Source of the DNA: Leishmania martiniquensis
Taxonomy: Eukaryota > Euglenozoa > Kinetoplastea > Trypanosomatida > Trypanosomatidae
Reading direction: 5' to 3'
Assembly: GCF_017916325.1 (NCBI RefSeq)
Contig: NC_090167.1
Span: 1,239,001-1,303,000, forward strand
Length of the DNA stretch: 64,000 nt
Each line of letters starts with the position of its first letter. Position 1 is the first letter of the stretch. A program made the translations under genes and the position numbers. The notes beneath the pieces were generated by a model, which was given only the letters and a program-made list of their open reading frames with translations, did no database searches and was not told the DNA's origin. Shown in pieces: positions 19,766-29,669 of the stretch.

Positions 19766-22700
19766 ATGTTCTCCAACGAGCAACTGATTAGCCCCGACTT
19801 TGACGAGGTGGCGTACCTGCGCTATGCTCTTCGCGCTTCTAGCTATAGTGCCGAGCACGCACGGCTCGAGGGCTGCATCGCGGAGGTACGGAAAGACATA
19901 CAGGCCACTCTAGCTGAGCATGCAGACAGCCTCATTGATCAGGCGCGATGCACCTTTAACACGAAGCGGGAAGTAGCGGCGATGCGCCAGAGCACAGATT
20001 CGCTGCAGAAGGCGTCCGGACGGCTTCGCATGATGATCGAAGAGCCGTACATGCAGCTGCAAAGCCGTGTAAGGGAGTTGGAGGCAACGCAGGAGGCGAT
20101 GCAGCTGCTTCAGGCAACGCTGCGCTTCCTCTCTCTGACAGCGCGACTACAGGAGCAGCTCGCTACCATTTCCGCCGTCGATATCGTGCGTGCCTCGTAC
20201 ACGCTGAAGGAGCTGGAGGAGGTGCTCCAGGATGGCGCGATTCGATCTCTCCAGGTAGTCGAGGCGCAGCTGCCCGCAGTCGAGCGGCATGCGACGACGA
20301 TACGCAGCAAGGCGCACGAGCTACTGGCCATGACGGAACTAACAGCGCCGCCCAACGGCGACGACGGTGCCGGCACCGTTGAGACTATCACGACCGCCGC
20401 CGCCTCCACATCCCGTGTGGCAACGCAGGTAAGCACTGGGCTGCAGTGCGCTTATGTGTTGCGCATGCTTTCTCGCACCGTGCAGAGCCTCATGACGGAG
20501 CGGCGTCGTGAGGTACTGCGCACCATCATGCGGGAGCTCGATACGCAGGCCATCGAGGAGCACATTTCTAGCGAGTGTGATCACGTTTCTCGCTCCACAG
20601 CCAGCGGTCACAGTGCCGCGGTGTCGGAGCAGGCCGTGACGGCGCACGTGCTTCTGCAGCACATTCAGAAAACCTTCTTTGTCGCCGTGCAGCATACCCG
20701 ATGCGTGATTCTACTGTGGCGGCTGTTGCTTCAGCGGCGCGATACGCGGACCCAAGAGCCCTACTTGCTGTCCATCGACTCGCCAGTGCAGCTCCTCGTC
20801 GAATACTGGTCGATCGTAACCGACAAGCTGCGGGAGCGACTCAACAGCTTGCAGAAGCGGCACACCATTCGATTTGCCCTGGCGAGTGCGTACCCGCGTT
20901 ACCACCATCTGGTCGCCAGCTTTCTCAGCCGGACTGACGTGGCGGCTTTGCCAGAGGGCCCGCTGAGTGCCAGTGCGCCAGGTGGCGCTGCCGCTGCCTC
21001 CGGCGGGTCCACTGAGGCGGGCGGAGCCGGCACAGCCGCGACTCTTCTCTCGATACACGTGACGCAATGCGGCATGGGGGACTTCCTGGACTTGATCGAC
21101 ACCGTGGACGCTGCGGTGCGGCGCTGCACTGCAGGCGGTGGGGCGAAGGGCACGCCGCTCAACACTCCAATCAAAGCGTCTTCACCAGTCCAGAAAGGCA
21201 CTCTCGCGTCGCCACGCATGGACACGCAGGATCTGCGGCACACGTGGCTGGCGCAGGTCAGCGACGACGCACGGGACGCCTTCAGAACGCATTTGCTGGA
21301 CCGCCACCGTGAGGTCATGGGCGGCGTCTTCCTGCGACTTTCTGGTGTCGTTCCACCCTCGGCGGCGGCAGCCGGGCACCCCGCCGCGGTTGCCCCGGTG
21401 CGCACGCAGGGCGGTCGCCGGCCGTCTGTACCGCCGTATGCTAATGCGCTGGACATTGCTGTCTACACGCGTCTGGTTACGCAAGAGGTGCAGATGTTCC
21501 GTCAAGATCCGCACACCCTCGATGTGCTCCTCGACTGCGTCCTTTACACTCTGCGTCAGCTTCGGGCCAAGTTGACGGAGGCCATAAAGAAGTACCCGCT
21601 GCCGCCGCTTCCGGCGGTGACGGCTGCGCCAACGCTGTCACAGGTGATGCACATTTGTATCGCTAATGGCTGCACCACTCTTGCGTACGACTGCGCAGCT
21701 GTCCTCGCGATGGTTCCTCACCCCGCTGCTACACGGGCGACTGCCGAGGGTGCTGGGGCGGGTGGCGTCGAAGACGCTTCTAAGGCCACGAGCGGTGCTA
21801 CTCTGCAAGCTCACCACGACCCCTATGCGCGAATGCTGGAGCAGCTCGGCACAAAGCGAGTGGAGCTACAGCAGCTCATCCGCGCATTCCACGTTATGGG
21901 CGAGCGGTCAACGAAACCGTTTGCGGACTCGGCGGTGGCGGTGCTGCTCCCGACACTGACGCAGACTGTCGACAACGTGCTGCACAACGAGCTAGCGCTG
22001 TCGTCTGCTGCCGCCGTTGCGGGGGCGAGTGGAGGGGGAGTACGATCGAGTCCGCCCATGCCTCAGGGCGGCAGTGTGGGCGGGGACAGCCGTGCGGCTC
22101 TTATGCAGCTTCAGTCACAGTGCCGCCAGTTCACGGATCGCTTCTTTTTCCTCGTTGATGCGCGCACATCGGGCTGGATGGAGGCTTGCCAACGCGTCAC
22201 GGACATGATGCTGGCGCGACTGTTGACTCAGCTTGCCACAACGCCGCCGTCACCGGCCCTGCGCGGCACCCTAGGCGCCACAGCGCCTGCCTACGCGCGC
22301 GCGCTGCAGATGATGATGCCCTCGCTTCTGCAGTTCGTGCAGATGATACAATCTGCCGGAGCTGTGGGACGTACCACCTCCCTCCTGCGCGGTTGCGTGC
22401 GCCAAGTGGAGGGGTTCTACGAAGCCTGTGGCGGACTGGGTGGGGCCAGCAGCGGCGACGGCACATTGGCGGCGGCTGCGCTCCGGGCCGCAGTCGTCGA
22501 GCGGCTGCGACCGCCGATTCCGCTCTTCTTTGCAAAGCTGCTGGTGCTGCAGTACGGCCTCTTCGTTTCCACAGCCTCCGAACCGCCAGAGGACTCAAAA
22601 GGTGGGATCACTACATCTGCGCTCGCTACCGTACTTGATGTGTCGGGGCGGGGCTTGCTGGCGTGCTTGGAGGAGGTTTTGCTAGCAGAAAGCGCGGCGA

Positions 22701-22885
22701 GCGCGACCCCCACCTCTTCCAGCGCGGGGGGCGTTGGGGCCCCGGCTGCTGGCATTAGTGGCATCACTCACAAGGGGGAGGTAGTGACGGCTCTAGATGC
22801 GCATTTTCACGAAGTTGTAGCCGCGGCACCAAGCGAGTTGGCGGCTCGTCTGCAGGAGCTGTGGGCGTCGATTCAAGCGAAGTGA
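19766..22885 (+). CDS. COG5: conserved oligomeric Golgi complex subunit 5
   Basis: A 1039-residue COG5 subunit. COG is the eight-subunit tether for retrograde vesicles within the Golgi, and COG5 belongs to lobe B. The N-terminal region matches the family in order: an FDEVAYLRYALR opening (compare NFDVKTYTS in animals), a helical HARLEGCIAEVRKDI stretch, then IEEPYMQLQSRVRELEAT and LLQATLRFLSLTARLQEQL at about residues 86-132. The latter align with the VEPYNKI...LNLSKRLQGQL segment of animal COG5. The rest is helical. It is about 200 residues longer than human COG5 because of Ala/Gly/Ser-rich insertions at about 395-430, 530-560, 650-680 and 755-780. The ATG at 19766 begins MFSNEQLISPDF; the frame is open upstream to 19583 but that part is translated CA-repeat. 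Confidence 0.88.
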   Translation: MFSNEQLISPDFDEVAYLRYALRASSYSAEHARLEGCIAEVRKDIQATLAEHADSLIDQARCTFNTKREVAAMRQSTDSLQKASGRLRMMIEEPYMQLQSRVRELEATQEAMQLLQATLRFLSLTARLQEQLATISAVDIVRASYTLKELEEVLQDGAIRSLQVVEAQLPAVERHATTIRSKAHELLAMTELTAPPNGDDGAGTVETITTAAASTSRVATQVSTGLQCAYVLRMLSRTVQSLMTERRREVLRTIMRELDTQAIEEHISSECDHVSRSTASGHSAAVSEQAVTAHVLLQHIQKTFFVAVQHTRCVILLWRLLLQRRDTRTQEPYLLSIDSPVQLLVEYWSIVTDKLRERLNSLQKRHTIRFALASAYPRYHHLVASFLSRTDVAALPEGPLSASAPGGAAAASGGSTEAGGAGTAATLLSIHVTQCGMGDFLDLIDTVDAAVRRCTAGGGAKGTPLNTPIKASSPVQKGTLASPRMDTQDLRHTWLAQVSDDARDAFRTHLLDRHREVMGGVFLRLSGVVPPSAAAAGHPAAVAPVRTQGGRRPSVPPYANALDIAVYTRLVTQEVQMFRQDPHTLDVLLDCVLYTLRQLRAKLTEAIKKYPLPPLPAVTAAPTLSQVMHICIANGCTTLAYDCAAVLAMVPHPAATRATAEGAGAGGVEDASKATSGATLQAHHDPYARMLEQLGTKRVELQQLIRAFHVMGERSTKPFADSAVAVLLPTLTQTVDNVLHNELALSSAAAVAGASGGGVRSSPPMPQGGSVGGDSRAALMQLQSQCRQFTDRFFFLVDARTSGWMEACQRVTDMMLARLLTQLATTPPSPALRGTLGATAPAYARALQMMMPSLLQFVQMIQSAGAVGRTTSLLRGCVRQVEGFYEACGGLGGASSGDGTLAAAALRAAVVERLRPPIPLFFAKLLVLQYGLFVSTASEPPEDSKGGITTSALATVLDVSGRGLLACLEEVLLAESAASATPTSSSAGGVGAPAAGISGITHKGEVVTALDAHFHEVVAAAPSELAARLQELWASIQAK

Positions 22886-23534
22886 CGTGCAACTGCGGCT
22901 GCTAGCGTACCCCTCTCTTGTAGACTCTGCCATGTGCGTGCGTGCGTGTGTGGCGTTGGCTCCACACCTGTTCAGTGCGTGGAGCTCCTCATCACTGGCG
23001 TGCGAACTGGCATGGCTGTCTGTCTCTGTCTCTGCCTCTCTCTCTTTGTCTCTTTCTTTGTGTACGTGTCTGTGTGAGTGCGCTTCCACAGAAACTCCTT
23101 TCTGGGCGAACAAAATGACCTCGACGACCTCTCACGGAGCAAAGCAGTGCCACTCGCGCCTCTGCTTGTGTCTGGTGATGGCCGAGCCGGTGGTACTACA
23201 TACACACCGATGTGAGAGGCACCCCTGCGCACATGCGACCGCCACGGACGATGACGCAACGACCGCTTCGGTTGTCTTTCGTGCCTGGAGGTCTCAGTCA
23301 CACCATCCCTTCCTTGGCATGGGCACATCGAACAGTGCTCTTGCCGCGGCTACACCATTAGACGTTGACGCGAATTCCTCCTTGGCTATGAACGTTGTCG
23401 GCAGTATCGCTGCACTCCTCGATCGCCCCTCCCCCCTCTTTACATTCAACATCTGTAGCTGGCGCTAAGACGCTCGCACACATGCACAGGCACTCAGGCA
23501 TCTCTGCCGCTATGCGCACGCCAAGAGCGAGAGC

Positions 23535-24014
23535 CACATGCACACACACACACACGCAATACCTCTGGCAGTGATATAGGCGAGATACCTGCGAGGTAGG
23601 AAGGTGAGAGTGGTGCGTCTCTGTGAATGCCGACGGTCAGGCCCTGGACGGCGTTGTGTCGGGCGGACCTGCGACGGTGGACACGCCAGTGCCATTCATG
23701 TGGTGGGCAGAGGGTCAGCGTGACCCGAGCGTGTCTCACCCGGCCCTCAGTCTGTCTACTGGTGCGGGGGGTAGAGCCTGAGCCACCCCGGAGAGGGACG
23801 CGCGGCGTGCCGGCCGGCATAATGGGCGTGGCTGCGAGGCGAGGTGGAGAGCGGCCGGCGGGTGGGGCTTCGGGCAGGGGCGGGGCTCAGACTTCTGAGT
23901 CCGGCGCACCGCTGCAATGGGCGTCTAGCACTGCTTCGTGCCGTGCGATGGGCCTGTGGCGGGCGGGGTGAGGAGTGGCGTCGAGCTCACGCTGTGGGGC
24001 GGAGAGCGGACGCG
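23535..24014 (+). mobile_element. 480-bp dispersed repeat, copy A (retroposon-like, SIDER-type candidate)
   Basis: This 480-bp stretch is repeated at 43840-44319 in the same orientation. Reading the copies side by side I find no mismatch and no indel. It starts with ACATG plus a 15-base CA run and GCAATACCTC, and ends at GCGGACGCG, after which the flanks diverge at once. It is GC-rich with open frames on both strands that look incidental. Size, GC-richness and position in a 3'UTR fit Leishmania SIDER elements, but I cannot confirm the diagnostic retroposon signature. I see no clear target-site duplication or terminal A-tail. Confidence 0.75.
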
Positions 24015-24757
24015 TCGCACAGCAAAATACCGTACAATAGTGCCTTGAGTGGCCCTTGTGCTTGCTCGTCTTTTCACCGCCTAGGTGAGAGAGAGAGATG
24101 GCATGAAAGGGGTGAGGTGCGCGCGGGGGTGGGTGGGAGCGTAGGTATCTTCCACATACTCACATATACGCTGTGGTTGTCAGTGCGTGCCGCTCTGTCA
24201 CTTTCTTCACCGCAGCGCCGACGGCCCGCCTCTTCCTTTGCGCAAGCCGTCACCGGAGGGGAGGGCGAAAGGGGGCCGCACCGACTCCTCTTCTCGCCCC
24301 TAAAAAGGAGGCCGGTAAAAAAGGGGCGGCGAAGAAAAAAGAGAAGACCAAATGGCCCCCGCCTGCGCACATGGGAAGGCTGCGCTGCCAGGTGGCGGTG
24401 CGCGCGTCATTCCGGAGGGTGGAACATCACTGACAGCGACGGTCGTGGCAAGGAAAGCGGGAGCAGAGGATGCGCTCTCGCGTCTGTCTGGTGTGTGCAC
24501 CTTTCTCTCTGTGTGTGTGTGTGATTGCGGGATGGCCATGCTGCTGCCTTTAGGAAGCTCTCTGCTGCGTGCCCCCCTCCCTGCCAACCCCCTCTCCGCT
24601 ATGCACCCGTTCGATGCAACACACACCAACGCACCTTCCCGCCCCCGCCACCTTTCTGGACAACTGCGGGATCGAATCTTCGCAGGCGTGAAGCGTAGCC
24701 ATCGCACACGTGAGCACGGCTTTGCTGCGTCGTGCATGGTTGCCTAAAGACATTTTT

Positions 24758-24786
24758 ACACACAGACACACACGCGCACACACACG
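24758..24786. repeat. interrupted (CA)n microsatellite
   Basis: CA-rich run with GA and GC interruptions about 50 bases before the ATG at 24836. Confidence 0.85.
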
Positions 24787-24835
24787 CAGGCTACAGCACT
24801 GGTGAACTCTCTGTGTTTCTTTTCGTTTGCACGTG

Positions 24836-27800
24836 ATGTCTGAGCTGTTGCTAAAGCAGCTCCACCAGCTGCTCACGCCATGGGACTCGCTGCCAGACAA
24901 AGCCAGCCAGGACGAGGGTAGCGAGCCCGCGTCGTCACTGTGGACAACACCACCGCCGGCTGCGCCGAACCGTACCTCCCCCTGTTCGGCCTTCTCAAGC
25001 CCTCCGCCCCTTGCGCCCATTGCCAAGCGCACAAGCGCCGGGCGGCTGGCGGATGAGTCGGCTGCTGCGTGCGTCGCGTACTCCCGCACCGCCACAACAA
25101 AGCTGGAGTTGGCGCGTGCAGCGTTGGCCCTCTTTGCCTCCAACGCGGGCGTATACCGGCCATTTCTGGTGAAGCTTCTTCGGTTTCTCTTCGACCATGT
25201 CGATGAGCTTCGGCAGGAGCAAGGGCGACTTCGGATGGAGCAGTGGACGTGGCAGCAGTGCGGCGGTGCGTCCACTGCCAAGGCGGCCCATGAAAGCGGT
25301 CGTGGGTTCGTCGGCGCTACGCCGGAGGAGCAGAACGCCGTTGCTGCCGCTTACGAAAAGGTACGCATGACAGAGGCGCGCATGGCTGCTTTGGTGGAGG
25401 AGGCGGCGGTGCAGCGTGACCACTTCAAGTCGCAGATGGATATGCAGAAGTCCTACCAGTACCACCTGGAGGACCTCCTGCGCCATCAGATGGAGCTGAC
25501 GCAGGTGCTTCTAGACCACCACCTTCACCAGGACCTCCTCACTGGCAAGCAAAGCGCGGCCGTCACAATGGCAACGGCCGCGTCTCACAGCCTTCACGGA
25601 GATCGTGGACTGGACGGCTCGTATCACGGCGATCACGGTCACGGGACCTTTAGGGGGCTGAATCTAGCAACGAATCCTGCCATCGTCACGAGAGACATCC
25701 TGGGGCTGGAAAGCAGCCACGCCCCGATGCGAACAGCGGAACGGCGAGATGCTGCGTACGTGCAGAGCCTCATCTCCAGGGCTGAGAGGGAGCTACTGCT
25801 GGAGCGCACCGAGGATCAGCTGCGTGATTTGCGCGCCCAGCACGACACTCTGCAAAGCAAGCTGCAGTCACTACTGAAACTGAATTCTCGCTATGCCTGC
25901 CAGTCGGTTGAGCTCTCTGCACGCCTTAGCGTAGTGCATGAGCACAACATTGCACTTGCCGCCGACGCACAGCTTTTCCAGCGCGACTTCGTGAGAGAGC
26001 GGCAACGGGTGGAGCGTTTGCAGCGCGAGCTGCTGGTGGCGCGAGGGGCAGTACGGTCGATGTTGCAGGTGGGGCTTGGCCGCCTGCCTGGCCTCGGTGA
26101 AGAGGCCAATGACCAGCCAGATGCGTCGAAGGAGGGTTATATCGAGTCGTGGAGGGCAGGCGTGGCGGGCAACAGTGGCGATGCGGGGATGCGCTACGCT
26201 TTCGAGACTGCTGCCCCTCCTACGCCTGAGGCCGCCACGAGAGTGAGCGGCCCTGAGGAGGCGGCGCCAAAGCTGAGCTGCAGCGGAGAAAGGGGTGAAG
26301 GCGTGCAAAAGAAGCTGGATGCTGAGGACCACATTCAGGAAATCCTGCAACTCGTGCCTGACAAGGGGCTCCGTAATCAGCTGCAGGAGCTGCTCACCAT
26401 AGTCGACCCGCAGTACACGGGTATCAAAGCGTCGCTGCTGCAGATTCTGCAATTGTCGTGTGGCACGAACTTGCAGGGAGGCGGCAGCGGCAAGAACGAC
26501 TCTCTCTCTCTATCTTCATCTGGTGTGCAGGGCTGGCTGTCGCGGGCATCCGTGCCACAGTGGGTACCGCCGCACGGTGTGCGCCCCGACGTTCCGTTGC
26601 AGCTGCGCAGCCGCAGCTCTGTCCCTTTCTTGTTGCTGCACCCGGTCGTGGCGGAGGTCTTTGTGCACGAGATGCTCTCGCAGCGGCAGGAGTTGCTGTG
26701 GTTTTCTCAGCGGCAACTGGAGGAGCGCCAGACTCGGCTGCGCGCTGCGGACGGCAGAGCCTTGGACAGACGTGACTCACGCAAGGCAAGTGTCACGACG
26801 ACTGCTGCTGCTTCGACGACCATGTCCATGTCTTTTCAGGAGTACATTGGACTATTTGTGCTCGTGGTGTGGCTGAACAGGTTCAACGACTTCGCCCGCC
26901 TTTTGCCGGCCGCGATGCGGGAGAAGGCGGTGGAGGCTGCGCGGGCTCGGCTGGGGTCGGGTAACGGGCTCGCGGGCTCGATGGCGGCTCCCGGTGTCTC
27001 TGCCACTGACGCCGACGGCGCCCCTCAACCCAGGGACAAAGGGACTGCTCTTGTGTCTCTGTGGGACCTGCGCTATGTTATGCCCACCATGCGCCTTGCC
27101 GGCGACATGGAGCAGCTGCCGGTGGAGGGACTGCAGCTGACCTACGCCCTCGACAGAGCTTCTACGCAGCTGTCGGCCGGCCCCCTTACATATGCCTACG
27201 GGCTGACGTCTCGCGGCACCGTCTGCGACGTTTTATTTGAGCTGCTTCAAGCCGAGCGGTCTGTCTTCGTAGAGCTATGCCGCGCAGTCGAGGCGGACAT
27301 GCTCGCAAGGGTACAAGATCGGGAGCTGGGGGCGGGGGCGCGTAGGCAGGGGGGCCGAACCCAGGTTGCGAGGAGCAAGGGCCCCCAGCTGCGCGGTGCC
27401 AACTCAGCCACAGCCGCACCCACGTCACCAACAGGTCTACGGCCGTCGACATCATTGCGCGGCTGCATTCCGGTAGTGCAGGTAGCTCGCGTTCTATTGA
27501 CCATGTACCCAGGCTATTCGGCCACCATAATGGAGCAGCTTCTCCGGACTGCCGTGGCGGAGGGCACAAACGCAACGGAGAACCCCACGATTCTCTTCTA
27601 CGAGGTCCTCCTGCCCTCCCGGATGCTGCCCGGGCCCGCGACCGCCTCGATGTCGATCGACCCCTCCATGGCAGTCGGGACCTCCTTCGCCTCTGTTTTC
27701 TACACCGCCATCTGCGACGACGTCTTGGAATCGATGCAAATAGTGGAGGACAGCGTGTGCGGCTTTGCGCGCGGCCATCAGCAGTCAAGCGGCGTGTCGG

Positions 27801-28786
27801 CTCTGCCGTCATCCAGTGCCACCGTAGCGACGTCGGGTGCGGCGACAGCGACAGCCCAGCAGCTCCTCTCTCTTGCCTTTCTCGGTGTGCCACGTCCAGA
27901 GTCGCAGTGCTGGGGGCCGTTCTTGAGGAGCGCTATCTATCGATGGCCTCGCTTGCGCGCCTCAGTGGCGGACGGGCCCCTTGCCGCCTTACACACCTCC
28001 GCTGATGGTGCTCCCCTCGAGGGGGGCGCCGATACGACGGGCGAGGGCCTAGCGATCCGGGAAGATGAGATGACTGCAGTGGCGGTGGCGTCAGGCCCCA
28101 GTGGCCGCCCCTCTCTGGCCTCAGGCGTAGCTCCTGCGGCTCTGACGTCATCTCCGCTTCCGACTCGCAACTTTTTCAGCGTTGAGGACACGAGGGCGGC
28201 AGCTGGGGTTTCCCCTACAGCTCGGGTCTCGGTAAAGGAGGTGGTGCCTTACCTTCGCCAGCACCTCCTGATACGTCGCGGGCCTTATGGCTGGGCGGCA
28301 GATACCGCAGCAACACCAGCAGTTGACATCTCACCACTGCTCACCGAGGAGGGCGACCGGGTTGCTCCGGAGTCCCCTCGGGGAGCCCAAGCGACGGCGG
28401 CAAAGGGAAAGTGGGCCACAGGAGCGGAGGAGGCAGCTCAGCAATGGCCTGCGGCCTACCGCGGTCTTCAGCACTGGGGCGCGCAATGGGCTCACTACAG
28501 CAATGCTACAGCGACGTCGCCCTCACCTTTCGAAGGGCCGACGGAGCCGGCGGAGTTTCAGCAAATGTTATATCAGACCGACCCGCACCGCACGTGTGCG
28601 TGGGGCAGCGAGTTGCTCAGCCACGAGAACCCCCTCATGCACCCGGTGACGTACGCTTGGGTGCAACACAACCCTGTTGTCCTTGAGCCTTCGACCAGAG
28701 AAGAAGTTGGCAAGGGTGGCGAGCGCGCTGCTGGTAGGAGCAAGAAGCCTGAGAAGGGTCGAAGGCAGTCCACCCGGGGCCGGTAG
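24836..28786 (+). CDS. large coiled-coil hypothetical protein
   Basis: A 1316-residue protein that I do not recognise with confidence. After a Pro/Ser-rich start, residues about 90-130 form a helical segment (ALALFASNAGVYRPFLVKLL then FLFDHVDELRQEQ). This is faintly like the N-terminal domain of TSNAXIP1-type ciliary proteins. Strong coiled coils follow at about 163-235 and 311-410 (LLLERTEDQLRDLRAQHDTL, RERQRVERLQREL). The middle (about 590-860) is helical with a hydrophobic patch, LFVLVVWLNRF, too polar around it for a clear membrane span. The C-terminal 450 residues alternate low-complexity insertions with conserved-looking blocks (LRGCIPVVQVARVLLTMYPG, HVTYAWV-like end), then a Lys/Arg-rich tail. 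The ATG at 24836 is the first in frame; upstream only a TTG precedes it. It lies inside the segment bracketed by the identical 480-bp repeats. Confidence 0.82.
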   Translation: MSELLLKQLHQLLTPWDSLPDKASQDEGSEPASSLWTTPPPAAPNRTSPCSAFSSPPPLAPIAKRTSAGRLADESAAACVAYSRTATTKLELARAALALFASNAGVYRPFLVKLLRFLFDHVDELRQEQGRLRMEQWTWQQCGGASTAKAAHESGRGFVGATPEEQNAVAAAYEKVRMTEARMAALVEEAAVQRDHFKSQMDMQKSYQYHLEDLLRHQMELTQVLLDHHLHQDLLTGKQSAAVTMATAASHSLHGDRGLDGSYHGDHGHGTFRGLNLATNPAIVTRDILGLESSHAPMRTAERRDAAYVQSLISRAERELLLERTEDQLRDLRAQHDTLQSKLQSLLKLNSRYACQSVELSARLSVVHEHNIALAADAQLFQRDFVRERQRVERLQRELLVARGAVRSMLQVGLGRLPGLGEEANDQPDASKEGYIESWRAGVAGNSGDAGMRYAFETAAPPTPEAATRVSGPEEAAPKLSCSGERGEGVQKKLDAEDHIQEILQLVPDKGLRNQLQELLTIVDPQYTGIKASLLQILQLSCGTNLQGGGSGKNDSLSLSSSGVQGWLSRASVPQWVPPHGVRPDVPLQLRSRSSVPFLLLHPVVAEVFVHEMLSQRQELLWFSQRQLEERQTRLRAADGRALDRRDSRKASVTTTAAASTTMSMSFQEYIGLFVLVVWLNRFNDFARLLPAAMREKAVEAARARLGSGNGLAGSMAAPGVSATDADGAPQPRDKGTALVSLWDLRYVMPTMRLAGDMEQLPVEGLQLTYALDRASTQLSAGPLTYAYGLTSRGTVCDVLFELLQAERSVFVELCRAVEADMLARVQDRELGAGARRQGGRTQVARSKGPQLRGANSATAAPTSPTGLRPSTSLRGCIPVVQVARVLLTMYPGYSATIMEQLLRTAVAEGTNATENPTILFYEVLLPSRMLPGPATASMSIDPSMAVGTSFASVFYTAICDDVLESMQIVEDSVCGFARGHQQSSGVSALPSSSATVATSGAATATAQQLLSLAFLGVPRPESQCWGPFLRSAIYRWPRLRASVADGPLAALHTSADGAPLEGGADTTGEGLAIREDEMTAVAVASGPSGRPSLASGVAPAALTSSPLPTRNFFSVEDTRAAAGVSPTARVSVKEVVPYLRQHLLIRRGPYGWAADTAATPAVDISPLLTEEGDRVAPESPRGAQATAAKGKWATGAEEAAQQWPAAYRGLQHWGAQWAHYSNATATSPSPFEGPTEPAEFQQMLYQTDPHRTCAWGSELLSHENPLMHPVTYAWVQHNPVVLEPSTREEVGKGGERAAGRSKKPEKGRRQSTRGR

Positions 28787-29669
28787 CGCTCTCCTCGGCT
28801 GCCTGGTGCCTCTGTTCCCAAAGTTCCTCTTGCAGCTCATGCTATCCGTGCACGCGCAGCGCCGCTCCTCTTGCGTCAGAGGCGAAGCGGTGGGTGCCAT
28901 ATGTACATTAGGTGTTTGGCGCCCGCGATGCTTCATGCGCGCGCGTGTATGTGTGTGTGGTGCATTTTTTTCTTCATTCTTTCTTTTATCCTCTTTGTGG
29001 CCTCTGCGGCGCCGCGTTCTTATCTTCCACCTGTTGCGTTTCCGTTCTCAACGCCCTGCATCTTTCCCTCTTGGCCTCCGCCTGGCGACTCCCCCTCGCA
29101 GGGTGGCAACCTTTGGTAAGTTTACACTGAAGAAAAAAACATGGGCGCATCTGCTCGCCTCTGCCCCGCGCGTGCGCATGGTGCTTTTGGGTACTAAAGC
29201 GCCCCCACTCTCCCTCTCTTTCTGACCCTCTCGCTCGCCGTCACTTCCACCCAATGCAGCAGGGGTGTGCGTGAGACGCAGCGGCGGTAGCGCGGCGCCC
29301 GATTCCAACGGGCCGCTGTAGCGCCATCACCTACATTTGACACGCCCTCGCCTACTCCAACTTTCGTCGTCAGCTTCCCTGCTCCCCTGCCTTCTGCTCT
29401 TTCCAATCAGCGGTAAATCCGCTACACGATCTGCAGGGCAGTGAATCGCGTGTCTGCCGCCGCAGCAACACACACACACACACACGAACGTATCAGAGTA
29501 AGCATCAGTGGAGGCAGTACCCGTGTGCCACATCAGGCGTCTGTCTGTGTCACTCGACTTGCCTTTTCGCAACTCGCTGCCTCCCTTCGTCCCTGTCGCT
29601 GCACCAGAACTGATTTTTATTTATCAGTGTGCTGTGCTCACCTCTTCTCTACAACCCCCCGTGCCCCCC
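28787..29669. other. intergenic region, no gene seen
   Basis: About 0.88 kb of UTR-like sequence upstream of IFT22, with a CA run at 29468-29485 and pyrimidine tracts after it. The frame of IFT22 stays open upstream to a GTG at 29508 but contains no earlier in-frame ATG with family similarity. Confidence 0.7.
29560..29607 (+). promoter_or_regulatory. candidate trans-splice acceptor for IFT22
   Basis: A pyrimidine-rich stretch (GCCTTTTCGC, CTGCCTCCCTTCGTCCCTGTCGCT) ends at CACCAG, AG at 29606-29607, about 62 bases before the ATG. A second AG at 29626-29627 (TTATCAG) is an alternative. Confidence 0.45.

Larger units (their letters stand above)
22886..24835. other. intergenic region carrying dispersed repeat copy A
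   Basis: About 1.95 kb. The first 650 bases are presumed COG5 3'UTR. The 480-bp repeat occupies 23535-24014. The remainder leads through pyrimidine- and CA-rich sequence to the next start. ORFs inside are either within the repeat or low-complexity. Confidence 0.7.

Noticed and set aside
23627..23971. 114-codon ORF identical in both 480-bp repeat copies (also 43932-44276)
   Set aside because: Identity follows from the DNA repeat; overlapping ORFs are open on the other strand, and the product is Arg/Gly-rich with no domain, so coding is not supported.
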